64,000 nucleotides of DNA from Photobacterium lipolyticum (GTDB lineage: Bacteria; Pseudomonadota; Gammaproteobacteria; Enterobacterales; Vibrionaceae): NCBI RefSeq assembly GCF_003026475.1, contig NZ_PYMC01000007.1, positions 124,001 through 188,000 on the forward strand, given 5' to 3'. Positions 55,687 to 64,000 of this stretch are shown piece after piece. Positions within the stretch are counted from its first letter, which is position 1, and each line of letters opens with the position of its first letter. Below the pieces are notes generated by a model, which ran no database searches, was not told the origin of the DNA, and saw nothing but the letters and a program-made list of their open reading frames with translations. The position numbers and the translations under genes were made by a program.

Positions 55687-56055
55687 CTATTTCGGGGATA
55701 AGTCGATATGATGCCAGTGAACGGAATAGAACCAGATAGCCAGCGCAGTAAAGCCCAGCACCAGTAAAACGGCCACGCTCCAGACAAAGCGTCCGCTCCG
55801 TGGGGTCAATTCCTTTTCACAATCATGGCAAGCCCTAAGAAAACCTTGTTTATCGTCTAACTGGTAACCCTCTTCATGCACCGTTTTATTGCGCACTGAA
55901 GCAATAAACCGCAGCTTTGGCAGAATTTCGTGAGGTAAACGCTCTTCGCAACTATTGATTAACTGGTGCAGCCCTTTTCCTTCAGCATGATAATGCTGAC
56001 GAAGCAAATGCTCGATACGTCGCGAGCGTGTCACTACCATTTCGATATTTGCCAT
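55687..56055 (-). CDS. HEPN-like protein with C-terminal membrane anchor
   Basis: The 122-residue protein has an all-helical N-terminal region ending in R55-NKTV-H60, the R-(N/H)-x3-H motif of HEPN domains and DUF4145-type proteins. A basic CHDCEKEL stretch follows, then a single membrane helix (about 90-111) and a short His-containing tail. Many HEPN proteins are RNases or bind nucleotides, but the motif alone does not prove activity. It stands alone, between the small peptide and DUF2500. Start ATG at 56055, AGGAAGG upstream. Confidence 0.75.
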   Translation of the reverse strand: MANIEMVVTRSRRIEHLLRQHYHAEGKGLHQLINSCEERLPHEILPKLRFIASVRNKTVHEEGYQLDDKQGFLRACHDCEKELTPRSGRFVWSVAVLLVLGFTALAIWFYSVHWHHIDLSPK

Positions 56056-56312
56056 AGCCTTTCCTTCCTTACTGCTATTTCTTTTACCTTAGCGCGAGTC
56101 GACAGCCATGCAAAGCATGCTGACACTGATTTACAACCAAATTGTCCCTGTTCTGACATGACAATTATACTTCAGTGTCCGATCTCTTTGCTCAGTTCAC
56201 CCGAAAATCCTGTCAGGGTCACGGATTCGTCACCTGGTGATACCGTCATAAGATTGAGCAGATAATAATGCTGTTATACAAAACGTTACCGAACCTATTA
56301 AGGAGATGACAG

Positions 56313-56645
56313 GTGCCAATATGGATTATCCTGGCAATCGTCACGCTACTCATTGTTTCCGTTTTTTACTATGTGCGGTTTTATCGTCGCCATATGCTGG
56401 GTGAAAACGCCCCGGAACAAAAAATTAAAGTCGAGATTTTAGATAAGCAAAATGTCCCCGTTATCGGTGCGCGGCCAGGCGAAGACAACGAAGATTATTG
56501 GATTTATGTTCAGCCCGAACAAGGGGGCCCTAAGCGTGAATTCATGGTGGGCATTCACTACTATCACGCCTTAAATCGAGGCGATAAAGGTATTATGACC
56601 TATAAAGGCCGCACCTTTGTTCACTTCGCTTTGCAAAGAGACTAA
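56313..56645 (+). CDS. DUF2500 family protein (YhhM-like)
   Basis: The 110-residue protein starts with GTG (AAGGAG eight to ten bases upstream). It has an N-terminal membrane helix (IWIILAIVTLLIVSVFYYVRFY) and a small C-terminal domain whose end, YYHALNRGDKGIMTYKGRTFVHF, matches E. coli YhhM. Function unknown. In E. coli yhhM and yhhN lie together beside rsmD-yhhL; here they are 2 kb apart with an intervening small-gene region. Confidence 0.85.
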   Translation: MPIWIILAIVTLLIVSVFYYVRFYRRHMLGENAPEQKIKVEILDKQNVPVIGARPGEDNEDYWIYVQPEQGGPKREFMVGIHYYHALNRGDKGIMTYKGRTFVHFALQRD

Positions 56646-56679
56646 TCCCGACCTTTGCATCTCTGCTATTTCTGCCTGG

Positions 56680-57684
56680 TTAGGGCACCAGCCAGGCCGT
56701 CTTACTGCTTTTTGCTAACAACCAGCTGCCTATCAGAGCCAAACCTCCACAGATCAAGGTCCAGAACGGGATCATAATAATAGGATGGGCAAAATAGAGG
56801 CTAAATTCTCTTACCGGCCATAAAAATATCGGATGCAATAAGTAAATACCTAAGCTGTAGCGACTGATAAACGCCAGTTTCTGCTTCCAGAATTCACCCA
56901 GCTGTTCACCATAGCACTGGCATACGGCAAAGATCATCGCGGCGATAAGTACCGTATTCAATGTCTTATACGAGAGCCAGCGACCGACCGTGTATTCCCC
57001 TTTGATCAGGCTGTTGCTCACCACCATATAGTCCGTTAACAGCAACGCAGCAATGCCTAATGGCAGTAGCCACACCAACGGAGGCCAGCGAAACTGAAAC
57101 AGGCAGTAACCTAACAGCAGGTAGCCGCTGTAAAGGATCAGTTCATTGCTCCAGAACCCATCAACCTTGAACAGAAATAAGGTTGACAGGGCTAGCCAGA
57201 CGCCGGTGATGCCAATCACACTGCCACGATCATACTTTCGCACCAGCCATTGGAAGAACGGCACAACAAAATAGAGAGGAATGAAATAATAGAAAAAACC
57301 CAGATGGTAGTAGGTTTCATGTACCGGTAAGGTTTGAAGGGTTTGCACCGCTTCGGCGGGATCAAAACCGGCCAGAGTCAATCCGGATAACACGGCGTAG
57401 AACACAGACCAGGCTAAAAAGGGGAGTAGTACTTTGCCCAAACGGCGTTTCACATAGTATTTAACATCAAAATCACGGGTGTCACTCAGCATCAGGGCAC
57501 CGGTGATCATAATAAAGATCGGTACTGCCCAGCGGCTGAAACTGTTAAAGCTAATGGCCGTGATCCATTCACTATCGGTGATCACCCCGAGCTGATCACG
57601 ATACGGCCCCAGCACATGGATCACTACCACCGCTACCGCTGCAATACATCGCAACAGATCAAAAAACCACACCTTTTCTCTCAC
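56680..57684 (-). CDS. Acyltransferase 3 family membrane protein
   Basis: About ten membrane helices and the N-terminal FFDLLRCIAAVAVVVIHVLG signature with its conserved Arg and His, typical of enzymes that O-acylate (often O-acetylate) surface sugars. I set the start at GTG 57684 (GGAGG eight bases upstream), giving 334 residues; another GTG lies three codons earlier. The carrier and acceptor cannot be read from sequence, and no polysaccharide genes are near. It resembles the WecH branch loosely. Confidence 0.85.
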   Translation of the reverse strand: MREKVWFFDLLRCIAAVAVVVIHVLGPYRDQLGVITDSEWITAISFNSFSRWAVPIFIMITGALMLSDTRDFDVKYYVKRRLGKVLLPFLAWSVFYAVLSGLTLAGFDPAEAVQTLQTLPVHETYYHLGFFYYFIPLYFVVPFFQWLVRKYDRGSVIGITGVWLALSTLFLFKVDGFWSNELILYSGYLLLGYCLFQFRWPPLVWLLPLGIAALLLTDYMVVSNSLIKGEYTVGRWLSYKTLNTVLIAAMIFAVCQCYGEQLGEFWKQKLAFISRYSLGIYLLHPIFLWPVREFSLYFAHPIIMIPFWTLICGGLALIGSWLLAKSSKTAWLVP

Positions 57685-57823
57685 GCTCCACACCTCCAGC
57701 CGGACCCGTTCCGAGAGACGCTACGATCTCATCTCTCGCCTCTGAATATAGCAGTAAGCCAGAATAAGTACCTGAACTTACTCTGACTTCATGGACGCCC
57801 TGTCATTTTACCGGTAGTGAGGA

Positions 57824-59044
57824 TTATGAGGATGAATACTGGCTATATTTTGCAGCCCAGATCACGGCCTGCTGGTAACTTGTTGCGACCAAATCTTCTT
57901 TAATGCCTAAATCATGACAGCACTCAGTAACTCGCGGCCAGTCGGCCTGATCATAGGCATCTAATAGAGCCAGCATCTGGCCCAGTTGGCCATGATGGTT
58001 CAGCAACGCGTCTTGCACTTCCTGTTCCAGCGGCAATAATGCCAGTAACTGTTCCAGAGAGCTATCGAGCAACGCATCGAGTAAAGAAAACATACCGGTG
58101 AGAAATGCCAGCTCGGCTTTCGCGCTAAGGCTGCTATTTCTCGCCAGTACCTCACACATCCGCGCCCGCTGCAATGACAGTAAATACAGCTCTTTGGGTT
58201 TATCCAGCGCGGCATGTGCCGTGGCAACCACACCGACAAACATCCGGATTTTATCTTCCCCCAGATACACCAAGGCCTGTTTAAACGAACTGATTGGCTC
58301 AATAGTGCGGGTACCTGCCGCATTAACGTAACGCAGTAACAGATAAGACAGTGAGACATCACTGCCGATGATCTGTTCCACCCGTTGAAAATCAACCGAG
58401 TCACGGCAGATCTCTTGCAAGAGCCTTACCGTGGTCAGTTTTTCCGGCTCCACCTGACGATTCTTTAACAGCTCCGGCTTACTGAAGTAATAGCCCTGAA
58501 AAAAATGGAAGCCCGCTTGGTAAGCGGCTTCAAAAGCCTGATGGGTTTCCACTTTTTCGGCCAGAAATTTCAGCTTATGCTTCTGGTGCCGAGCCACAAA
58601 CTGACACGCTTGCTCCACCCCCAGCGTCATCAAATCCAGTTTGATAATGTGTACATACGGGAAGAAGCGCAGCCACTGCGGAGACAGTTCAAAATCATCA
58701 AGGGCGATCACATAACCATTGCGGTATAAGAATTGAATTGCCCCAAACAATTCATCATCGGGCACACAGGTTTCCAGTATTTCGATGATCACCCGTTTTT
58801 TCGGCAACATCAGAGGCAGTAACTGTACCAGGCTTTCATGGGGGAAATTGATAAAGGTGCGCTGACCGGAAGTGGCGAGGTTATCTCCCACTGCCATATA
58901 GTTTTCTACCAGCAGCCGACTAGTTGCTTTATTGGCTTCAATTAACGGAAACGCATTACTCTCACCATCACGAAATAGCAGCTCGTAACCGACAGTGCGT
59001 TGCTGACGGTTAAAAATAGGCTGACGAGCGACATAAGAATACAT
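57824..59044 (-). CDS. EAL-HDOD signalling protein
   Basis: 406 residues in two parts: an N-terminal EAL-like domain (about 1-200) and a C-terminal HDOD domain (about 200-400). In the EAL part the signature is ELL (VGYELLFRDG), and IALDDFELS, KLDL, AEKVET and QGYYFSKP are kept, but some metal ligands appear changed. It may therefore bind rather than hydrolyse cyclic di-GMP. HDOD domains are non-catalytic HD relatives used in regulation. No partner gene is adjacent. Confidence 0.88.
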   Translation of the reverse strand: MYSYVARQPIFNRQQRTVGYELLFRDGESNAFPLIEANKATSRLLVENYMAVGDNLATSGQRTFINFPHESLVQLLPLMLPKKRVIIEILETCVPDDELFGAIQFLYRNGYVIALDDFELSPQWLRFFPYVHIIKLDLMTLGVEQACQFVARHQKHKLKFLAEKVETHQAFEAAYQAGFHFFQGYYFSKPELLKNRQVEPEKLTTVRLLQEICRDSVDFQRVEQIIGSDVSLSYLLLRYVNAAGTRTIEPISSFKQALVYLGEDKIRMFVGVVATAHAALDKPKELYLLSLQRARMCEVLARNSSLSAKAELAFLTGMFSLLDALLDSSLEQLLALLPLEQEVQDALLNHHGQLGQMLALLDAYDQADWPRVTECCHDLGIKEDLVATSYQQAVIWAAKYSQYSSS

Positions 59045-59148
59045 GAGTGACTGTAATTATCCTTTTAATCAATAAAATGATGATCGAACAGCGGTTCAGA
59101 TCATATCAGCATAACGGTATACAGCGCTCGCTTCCTGATGCACCATCA

Positions 59149-59766
59149 TTAAGCACGAGCAGAGGCGAGTAAAGCACCACAACCAATAAACATTGAACCA
59201 AAGACACGATTTAAGGTATTCATGACCCGAGATGAGCGAATATACCCCGTTAATCTCGATGCCAATGTGACATAACACAACATTACACAAGTATCGATAG
59301 CAACGGTGGTAATACCCAGCACCGTGATTTGCACTATTTGCGGTTCAGCTGGGTTAAGGAACTGAGGGAATAAAGCGACCAGAAACACAATTGTTTTAGG
59401 ATTTGTCAGATTAACCATGACGGCCTGCCTAAAAAGCAACCAGCCAGACACCGGCTCAGTCTTTGTTTTAACCTCAAAGGTCGCTTTCTCGCGCCACTTC
59501 TGTAAACCAAGCCAGAGCAGATACCCCACCCCGACCCATTTAATCACCGTGAATGCCAGTGCTGACTGCGCGACAAGCGCCCCCAGCCCGATCCCCACCA
59601 AAATAATATGGAAAGCCAAGCCTATCTGCAGACCTGCAATAGACGCCAGGGACTTACGAAAGCCATAAACCATCCCATTACTGATAGAATTCACTGTGCC
59701 CGAGCCCGGGGCAAAACTGAAAACCACGGCCGTCGCCAGATAGGCCAGCCAAACGTCAATACTCAC
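59149..59766 (-). CDS. LysE/RhtB family amino-acid exporter
   Basis: 205-residue inner-membrane protein with five or six helices. The N-terminal LATAVVFSFAPGSGTVNSISNGMVYGFRKSLASIAGLQIG matches the family signature, with the P-G-S/P motif in the first helix. NLTNPKTIVFLVALFPQFL (about 117-135) is also typical. The nearest functional group is homoserine/threonine efflux (RhtB), which lies near pldB in E. coli, supporting that reading; substrate not proven. Confidence 0.88.
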   Translation of the reverse strand: MSIDVWLAYLATAVVFSFAPGSGTVNSISNGMVYGFRKSLASIAGLQIGLAFHIILVGIGLGALVAQSALAFTVIKWVGVGYLLWLGLQKWREKATFEVKTKTEPVSGWLLFRQAVMVNLTNPKTIVFLVALFPQFLNPAEPQIVQITVLGITTVAIDTCVMLCYVTLASRLTGYIRSSRVMNTLNRVFGSMFIGCGALLASARA

Positions 59767-60084
59767 AGCAATACTCCATAATTTACGATACCGGCCAGCT
59801 CATTGATACCATTAGTATTACAAATGCGACCGATATTCAGATTAGTTAACAGAAGAATGATAATTAAAGCAATCTGACCATAGTGTTCCTACTGCTGGAT
59901 TAATCCATTTGGCATCATATCGACTAATTGTTCAATTATATATAAGCAGTCGTATTGGGTTATACTGTAAGGCCAGAGTTATTCATTCCGGCTAAATAAC
60001 GGATGAGCCTTTGGCTTCAGCCATTCGCACAGCTGCTATTCATCGTTATTGCTTTCTTTACCGAAAACCAAACAGAGAGAGACC
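59767..60084 (+). other. Intergenic region upstream of pldB
   Basis: About 320 bp separating the divergent exporter and pldB. A possible -10 TATACT is at 59961-59966 with a poor -35 (TATATA). No strong inverted repeat or terminator seen. Confidence 0.45.
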
Positions 60085-61077
60085 ATGACAGCCCAACCTC
60101 CCCACTACTTTGATTTTACTCAGGAGCCTCAGTTCACCGAGACCATGGCTGGCCCGGTCGCGGAAATGTGGCAACACAGGCAGGAAGGCATGTTTCAGGG
60201 TGTCGATAACCTCAATATTGGTTGGGTCAGCCTGACAGGTTATAACCATGACAAAGCGATTATCGTTGTCAACGGCCGTATCGAGAGTTACTGGAAATAC
60301 CAGGAGCTCTTTTACGATTTAGTCAAGCAAGGTTATGACGTATATGCCCTGGATCACCGCGGTCAGGGGATTTCTGATCGCCTTACGCAAGATACCGAGC
60401 TGGGGCATGTTGAAGAATTTGATGACTATGTCAGCGATCTGAAATCCTTTTTCGATACGGTAGTCAAACCGAAAGATTACCTGCAGCACTTTATGCTGGG
60501 CCACTCCATGGGCGGCACGATTGCCACCTTGTTTCTCGCTCAATATCCGACGCTGATCGATAGTGCCGTCCTTAGCGCGCCAATGCACGGTATCCGAATT
60601 TCAAACTGGATGAAGCCCATTGCCTCGCCGCTCGCCAGAGTTGTCGAGCAATTGCAGCGCCAGCCAGATTACGCGCCGGGGCAGGTACCTTATTATCCCA
60701 AACCCTTTATCGATAACCCGCTTTGTCAGAGTCAGGTGCGCTATCAGTGGTTCCGCGATCTGTATGAAAGCAAACCGGAGCTGAAAATTGGCGGCCCGAG
60801 TGCCCGCTGGGTCTGGCAAGGCATGGCTGCGGCTAACCGTTGTATTGAGCAGGCAGCGCAAATCACCACGCCAATTTTACTCCTCCAGGGCAGCGCCGAT
60901 CATATTGTTGATAATCTGGCCCACCAGCGCTTTTATCAGGCCATGCTACAGGCCGATCGCCAGTGCCAGTTAAAAATCATTGAAGGCGCTCGCCATGAAT
61001 TGTTGTTTGAGCAAGACCAATACCGTAATCCGGTGCTGGCCGCGACCCTCTTTCACCTGAGCCAGAGTACGCTTTAA
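60085..61077 (+). CDS. pldB: Lysophospholipase L2
   Basis: Inner-membrane-associated serine hydrolase acting on lysophospholipids. The start at MTAQPPHYFDF (GAGAGAG upstream) gives 330 residues; 12 further codons upstream lack a ribosome binding site. The alpha/beta hydrolase fold has GHSMGG with S141, VYALDHRGQGISDR, and the acid and His in LLQGSADHIVDN and GARHELLFE. It is followed by yigL, the E. coli order pldB-yigL, and divergent from an RhtB-like gene as there. Confidence 0.94.
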   Translation: MTAQPPHYFDFTQEPQFTETMAGPVAEMWQHRQEGMFQGVDNLNIGWVSLTGYNHDKAIIVVNGRIESYWKYQELFYDLVKQGYDVYALDHRGQGISDRLTQDTELGHVEEFDDYVSDLKSFFDTVVKPKDYLQHFMLGHSMGGTIATLFLAQYPTLIDSAVLSAPMHGIRISNWMKPIASPLARVVEQLQRQPDYAPGQVPYYPKPFIDNPLCQSQVRYQWFRDLYESKPELKIGGPSARWVWQGMAAANRCIEQAAQITTPILLLQGSADHIVDNLAHQRFYQAMLQADRQCQLKIIEGARHELLFEQDQYRNPVLAATLFHLSQSTL

Positions 61078-61280
61078 CGTAATCTTGAATCCAGTAATCA
61101 CCGGAATAACAGGATAATTAACAATATTGGTATAAGAAAATCCGGACCGAAAAGCGGAAGTGTAATAACATAATAATAGCCTCTTTTTTCTGACCAAAAG
61201 TAGTTTAGAATTCATCATACTAATTAGGTACAGGCTAGGCGACCTGCACCTCTCCCCTGTCCCTATCATCGAGAGTTTTC

Positions 61281-62078
61281 ATGTACAAAATTGTTGCTTC
61301 AGATCTAGACGGTACGCTTTTAACCCCGGACCATAAAATCACCCCATTCACCAAAGACGTGCTTAATCGCTTACACCAGCAAGGCAAAGACTTTGTTTTT
61401 GCCACCGGGCGTCATCACATTGATGTGGCGGGTATGCGTGAACACCTGGGGATCCCTGCGTATATGATCACCTCAAACGGTGCCCGGGTACACAACAGTC
61501 AGGGAGAGGTGGTATTCCAACAGGATGTACCGGCAGAGGTTGTTAAAACCCTCATAGAGATGACCAAAGACGATAATGAAATGAAAATCCATATTTATCG
61601 TAACGATGACTGGCTGCTCAGCGAAGAAGACGACAGTTTAAAAGACTTTCATGACAACTTTAGCTACCAGCTTTTTGACGTCAACAACCCGCCACTGGAA
61701 GGGGTTGCCAAGGTCTTCTTTATTCGCCATGACGCAGATCACGACAAATTGGTAAAATGGGAAAATCGATTCAAAGAGCAACTGGCTGGGCGGGCCAATG
61801 TTGCGTTCTCCACCCCGTGGTGCTTGGAAGTGATGGATGCCGGCGTTTCCAAAGGCCATGCGCTGAAAGCGGTTGCCGAGGAAAAAGGCCATGCGCTGAA
61901 TGATTGCATCGCTTTCGGTGACGGTATGAATGATGTCGAACTGTTAACCATGGCCGGTAAAGGGCTGGTGATGGGTACCTCCCACGAGAAAGTGAAAAAA
62001 GCCCTGCCAAATCATGAAGTCATCGGCTCTAGTAGTGATGAAGCCGTCGCCCATTACCTGGCTAACAACTTACTGTAA
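61281..62078 (+). CDS. yigL: HAD-IIB sugar phosphatase YigL
   Basis: Cof-type haloacid dehalogenase phosphatase. The 265 residues show motif I DLDGTLL (about 8-14), ATGRH (motif II), and motifs III/IV as KGHALKAVAEEKG and FGDGMNDVELL (about 212-222). In E. coli YigL dephosphorylates sugar phosphates and PLP and is used in sugar-phosphate stress; that role is carried over by homology. A C8 homopolymer and a terminator follow. Confidence 0.94.
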   Translation: MYKIVASDLDGTLLTPDHKITPFTKDVLNRLHQQGKDFVFATGRHHIDVAGMREHLGIPAYMITSNGARVHNSQGEVVFQQDVPAEVVKTLIEMTKDDNEMKIHIYRNDDWLLSEEDDSLKDFHDNFSYQLFDVNNPPLEGVAKVFFIRHDADHDKLVKWENRFKEQLAGRANVAFSTPWCLEVMDAGVSKGHALKAVAEEKGHALNDCIAFGDGMNDVELLTMAGKGLVMGTSHEKVKKALPNHEVIGSSSDEAVAHYLANNLL

Positions 62079-62095
62079 TACGCCCCACCCCCCCC

Positions 62096-62120
62096 AAAAA
62101 GCTGCTCCAGGCAGCTTTTT
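62096..62120 (+). terminator. Terminator of yigL
   Basis: AAAAAGCTGC, a five-base loop and GCAGCTTTTT, just after a run of eight C. Confidence 0.85.
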
Positions 62121-62157
62121 GAGGTTAACGAACCGTCGATCGTGAAGAGGTATTTGA

Positions 62158-63204
62158 ATGACACACCCATGGATTCGGCTAGCCTTACCCTTTGCTGCAA
62201 TTGCCGTCTTAACGGGTTGCTCAACAGCATCATCACCGGAGCCTTCAGACCCGATATCTTCAAGCGCCATCGAGATCACCGCGGAATCCGCAGAAAAAAC
62301 AGCTGATGGCACAACCGTTCAAGCCTTTATGATGCGCGGTATGGTCATCCTCGGCCATGAAAGCAACAGTATCCAACCTTGTGGCAGCAGCCAGCAATTC
62401 TGGCTCAACACGCCAATTTCCGATCGCGAGGCACTGGCCCTGATCACCCCGCAAGGGTATCAGGCCATGTATGCCGAAGTGATCGGTTACTTAGAGCCGG
62501 CACCGACAGAAGGGTTCGCCGCCGACTACGACGGCCGTTTTAACACCAAGCAGATCAACCTGATTTCAGCCGAAATGAGCGGCGGGTGCAAGCAACCGCC
62601 GCACACCACGCGCGCTTTTGGCAATGAGCCTGGCTGGGCCGCCGAAATTAAAGACAGTCACGTAACCCTGCTGCAAATAGGGCAGGATCGCCAGAGTCAA
62701 GCCATCACCAGGCAATCGGCCGTTGCCGGCAAACAGCAATACCATGGCAAAGACTTCGATCTCACCTTAACCAAAGCACAATGTAGCGACACCATGAGCG
62801 ATGCTCTGTTCGGTTGGCAGTCGGTGCTTCAATGGCAAGGCAAGCGGTATCAGGGATGTGCGACCTTAGGCGCAACGGATGTCACCCTGCACTGGGCCGG
62901 CCAATACCGTAGCAGCGCTCAGGGGAGTTCGGGGCTGACCACCATTGTCACCCTTAATCCGGATCACTCTGCCACCACGACCTATGATTATCAGAATGAG
63001 GATCCGAGTATTGTGGAAACCGGCTTCTGGCAACAGGCGGGAGAAAATACCGTACAGGTGATGATGACCGAACATCAGGGCCGGCGCCTTAACAGTGAGC
63101 GTCTGTTTACCCTCGCCGGAAAGCGTCTCACTGTGTATGAAGAAAGGATCAACGGCCAGACCTACAGTTTAGGCCGTGAGGGGTTGCAGTTAGACAAGCA
63201 ATAG
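62158..63204 (+). CDS. Outer-membrane-type lipoprotein with COG3650/META-like domains
   Basis: The 348-residue protein has a lipoprotein signal ending LTGC (Cys21) followed by Ser, which favours the outer membrane. One region (about 50-150) has paired cysteines and a pattern seen in COG3650 proteins (IQPCGSSQQFWLN, then AEMSGGCKQPP). A second carries FGNEPGWAAEIKDSHVTL (about 160-177), and the C-terminus (about 240-345) resembles NlpE/META-type beta domains with TTYDYQNEDPSIVETGFWQ. Role unknown; envelope stress or copper sensing is only a possibility. AGAGG precedes the ATG. Confidence 0.8.
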   Translation: MTHPWIRLALPFAAIAVLTGCSTASSPEPSDPISSSAIEITAESAEKTADGTTVQAFMMRGMVILGHESNSIQPCGSSQQFWLNTPISDREALALITPQGYQAMYAEVIGYLEPAPTEGFAADYDGRFNTKQINLISAEMSGGCKQPPHTTRAFGNEPGWAAEIKDSHVTLLQIGQDRQSQAITRQSAVAGKQQYHGKDFDLTLTKAQCSDTMSDALFGWQSVLQWQGKRYQGCATLGATDVTLHWAGQYRSSAQGSSGLTTIVTLNPDHSATTTYDYQNEDPSIVETGFWQQAGENTVQVMMTEHQGRRLNSERLFTLAGKRLTVYEERINGQTYSLGREGLQLDKQ

Positions 63205-63301
63205 TCACCGGCAGCCGCAAACCGCCCGCTTGCTCTTATCGCCAGGGATGTGCCAGACTCCCCCGGCGATATACCCCAACTACTTCCAGAGAAATCATAT
63301 T

Positions 63302-63880
63302 ATGTCTTGCCCGCGCTGTGGCTTTCACCATAACTGCATCTGTCATGTTGAGCCGCAACTGAGCTGCAATGCTCGCTTTATCCTGCTCACCCACCCCAAA
63401 GAATGCCATAAAGACACGAATACCGGTGTCCTGCTAGAGCGCACGTTGCCTCATTGCCAACGTTACCTCTGGGATCGGGTCAATCCGCCGCAAGCATTAT
63501 TGCAACAGCTCAGCGACAGTCAGTTTCAGCCCTGGCTGTTATTTCCCAGCGATGAACAGCACCCGGCCAGCCCTTTTCAACCCACACCCGGCACAATCCC
63601 GCTGTTTGTGATCCTTGATGCCACCTGGCAGGAAGCTCGGAAAATGGTACGCAAAAGCCCCTGGCTGGCAGCACTGCCACGACTGGCCTTAGCCCCGCAA
63701 CACACATCGGCCTACCAGCTACGACGCAACCAGCAAGCCGGTAACCTGTGTACCTGTGAAGCCGGTATTGCACTACTGGAGCTTCTGGCTGAACCACAAC
63801 AAGCCACACAGCTTCATCGCTATTTCACCGCATTTAGCGACGTATTCCATGCCGATAAAAGTGGCCATACCAAGCAATAA
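63302..63880 (+). CDS. DTW-domain tRNA-uridine aminocarboxypropyltransferase
   Basis: The start at MSCPRCGFHHNCICHV gives 192 residues with an N-terminal four-cysteine zinc site. The DTW-type motif here reads DATWQEARKMV (about 112-122), and SxxQLRxxQxxGxxCTxEA-like sequence (SAYQLRRNQQAGNLCTCEAG) follows. DTW/TapT enzymes form acp3U in tRNA (positions 47 or 20a) from AdoMet. Which position is modified cannot be told from sequence. Confidence 0.88.
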   Translation: MSCPRCGFHHNCICHVEPQLSCNARFILLTHPKECHKDTNTGVLLERTLPHCQRYLWDRVNPPQALLQQLSDSQFQPWLLFPSDEQHPASPFQPTPGTIPLFVILDATWQEARKMVRKSPWLAALPRLALAPQHTSAYQLRRNQQAGNLCTCEAGIALLELLAEPQQATQLHRYFTAFSDVFHADKSGHTKQ

Positions 63881-63932
63881 CCATCAATGCCACTGCATGC
63901 CACAACTAATGACGGCCAAATTATGACTAATG

Positions 63933-63982
63933 TTGCTCCTCCCTGTTTATCCACTATACTTTAACCGACCAATCAGTCGGTT
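63933..63982 (+). promoter_or_regulatory. Promoter with TetR-type operator at the right edge
   Basis: TTGCTC (63933-63938), 16 bases, TATACT (63955-63960) form a promoter. Immediately after it is AACCGAC-caatca... in detail arms AACCGAC (63963-63969) and GTCGGTT (63976-63982) around six bases, the size and look of a TetR/AcrR-family operator. It lies where transcription would start. Confidence 0.65.
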
Positions 63983-63984
63983 TC

Positions 63985-64000
63985 ATGGCGCGTGCCGGGC
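63985..64000 (+). CDS. Possible start of a gene cut by the window edge
   Basis: ATG at 63985 opens a frame reading MARAG before the sequence ends. There is no ribosome binding site because the operator fills the leader. A TetR-type repressor controlling itself would fit the operator, but five residues cannot show it. Confidence 0.25.

Noticed and set aside
55521..55787. 88-codon minus-strand frame overlapping the end of the HEPN-like gene
   Set aside because: Overlaps a better-supported gene in another frame and lacks initiation signals.

Overview
The window reads as about 64 kb of chromosomal core from a gammaproteobacterium, most probably Vibrionaceae in the Photobacterium/Grimontia/Vibrio range. 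The basis is gene content and order (rpmBG next to mutM, gmk-rpoZ-spoT-trmH-recG, lexA-plsB-ubiA-ubiC with a FliL-like gene, ftsYEX-rpoH) together with short dispersed elements I associate with that family. I see no rRNA or tRNA gene, no CRISPR array, no insertion sequence and no prophage. Genus is not resolved.

Layout. 0.2-7.6 kb: mutM, an unknown membrane-anchored protein, rpmBG, radC, coaBC-dut, slmA, and rph-pyrE with an attenuator-like hairpin between them. 7.9-16.8 kb: yicC, then gmk-rpoZ-spoT-trmH-recG (transcription, stringent response, tRNA modification, recombination) and a xanthine permease with a PurR-type operator. 16.9-28 kb: envZ-ompR, greB, tex, two uncharacterised proteins, bioH, comF, nfuA, a 3D-domain protein and a MATE exporter. 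27.6-35.6 kb: a complete caa3-type cytochrome c oxidase locus (ctaC-ctaD-ctaG-ctaE, SURF1, an SCO-like protein, ctaA, cyoE) with a small DUF2909 gene on the opposite strand. 36-41.7 kb: lexA with two SOS boxes, plsB, ubiA-ubiC and a FliL-like protein. 41.8-47.5 kb: the glycerol-3-phosphate set glpE-glpG-glpT-glpR-glpD. 47.9-54.5 kb: rpoH, ftsX-ftsE-ftsY, rsmD, DUF1145, MarC, YecH and YhhN. 54.5-64 kb: a G-poor intergenic region leading to a 26-residue membrane peptide gene, a HEPN-like membrane protein, DUF2500, an acyltransferase, an EAL-HDOD protein, a LysE-type exporter, pldB, yigL, a lipoprotein, a DTW-domain protein, and a TetR-type operator at the right edge.

The most unusual signal is in the spaces between genes. 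Seven intergenic gaps hold arrays of a degenerate seven-base unit whose common forms are CTAGAAA, CTAGATA, CTCGCCA and CTCGAAC. Units lie on the minus strand in the left half and on the plus strand in the right half, and in four loci the two halves meet at a shared CTAG. Six of the seven gaps lie between convergent genes. The arrays often start at the stop codon of the left gene and run into that of the right gene. At 31180-31322 the register holds for 21 units without a slip. One locus also carries a perfect octamer array, GGTCCTGT x10. A second dispersed element of about 105 bp with TATACCC-type ends occurs two to three times.
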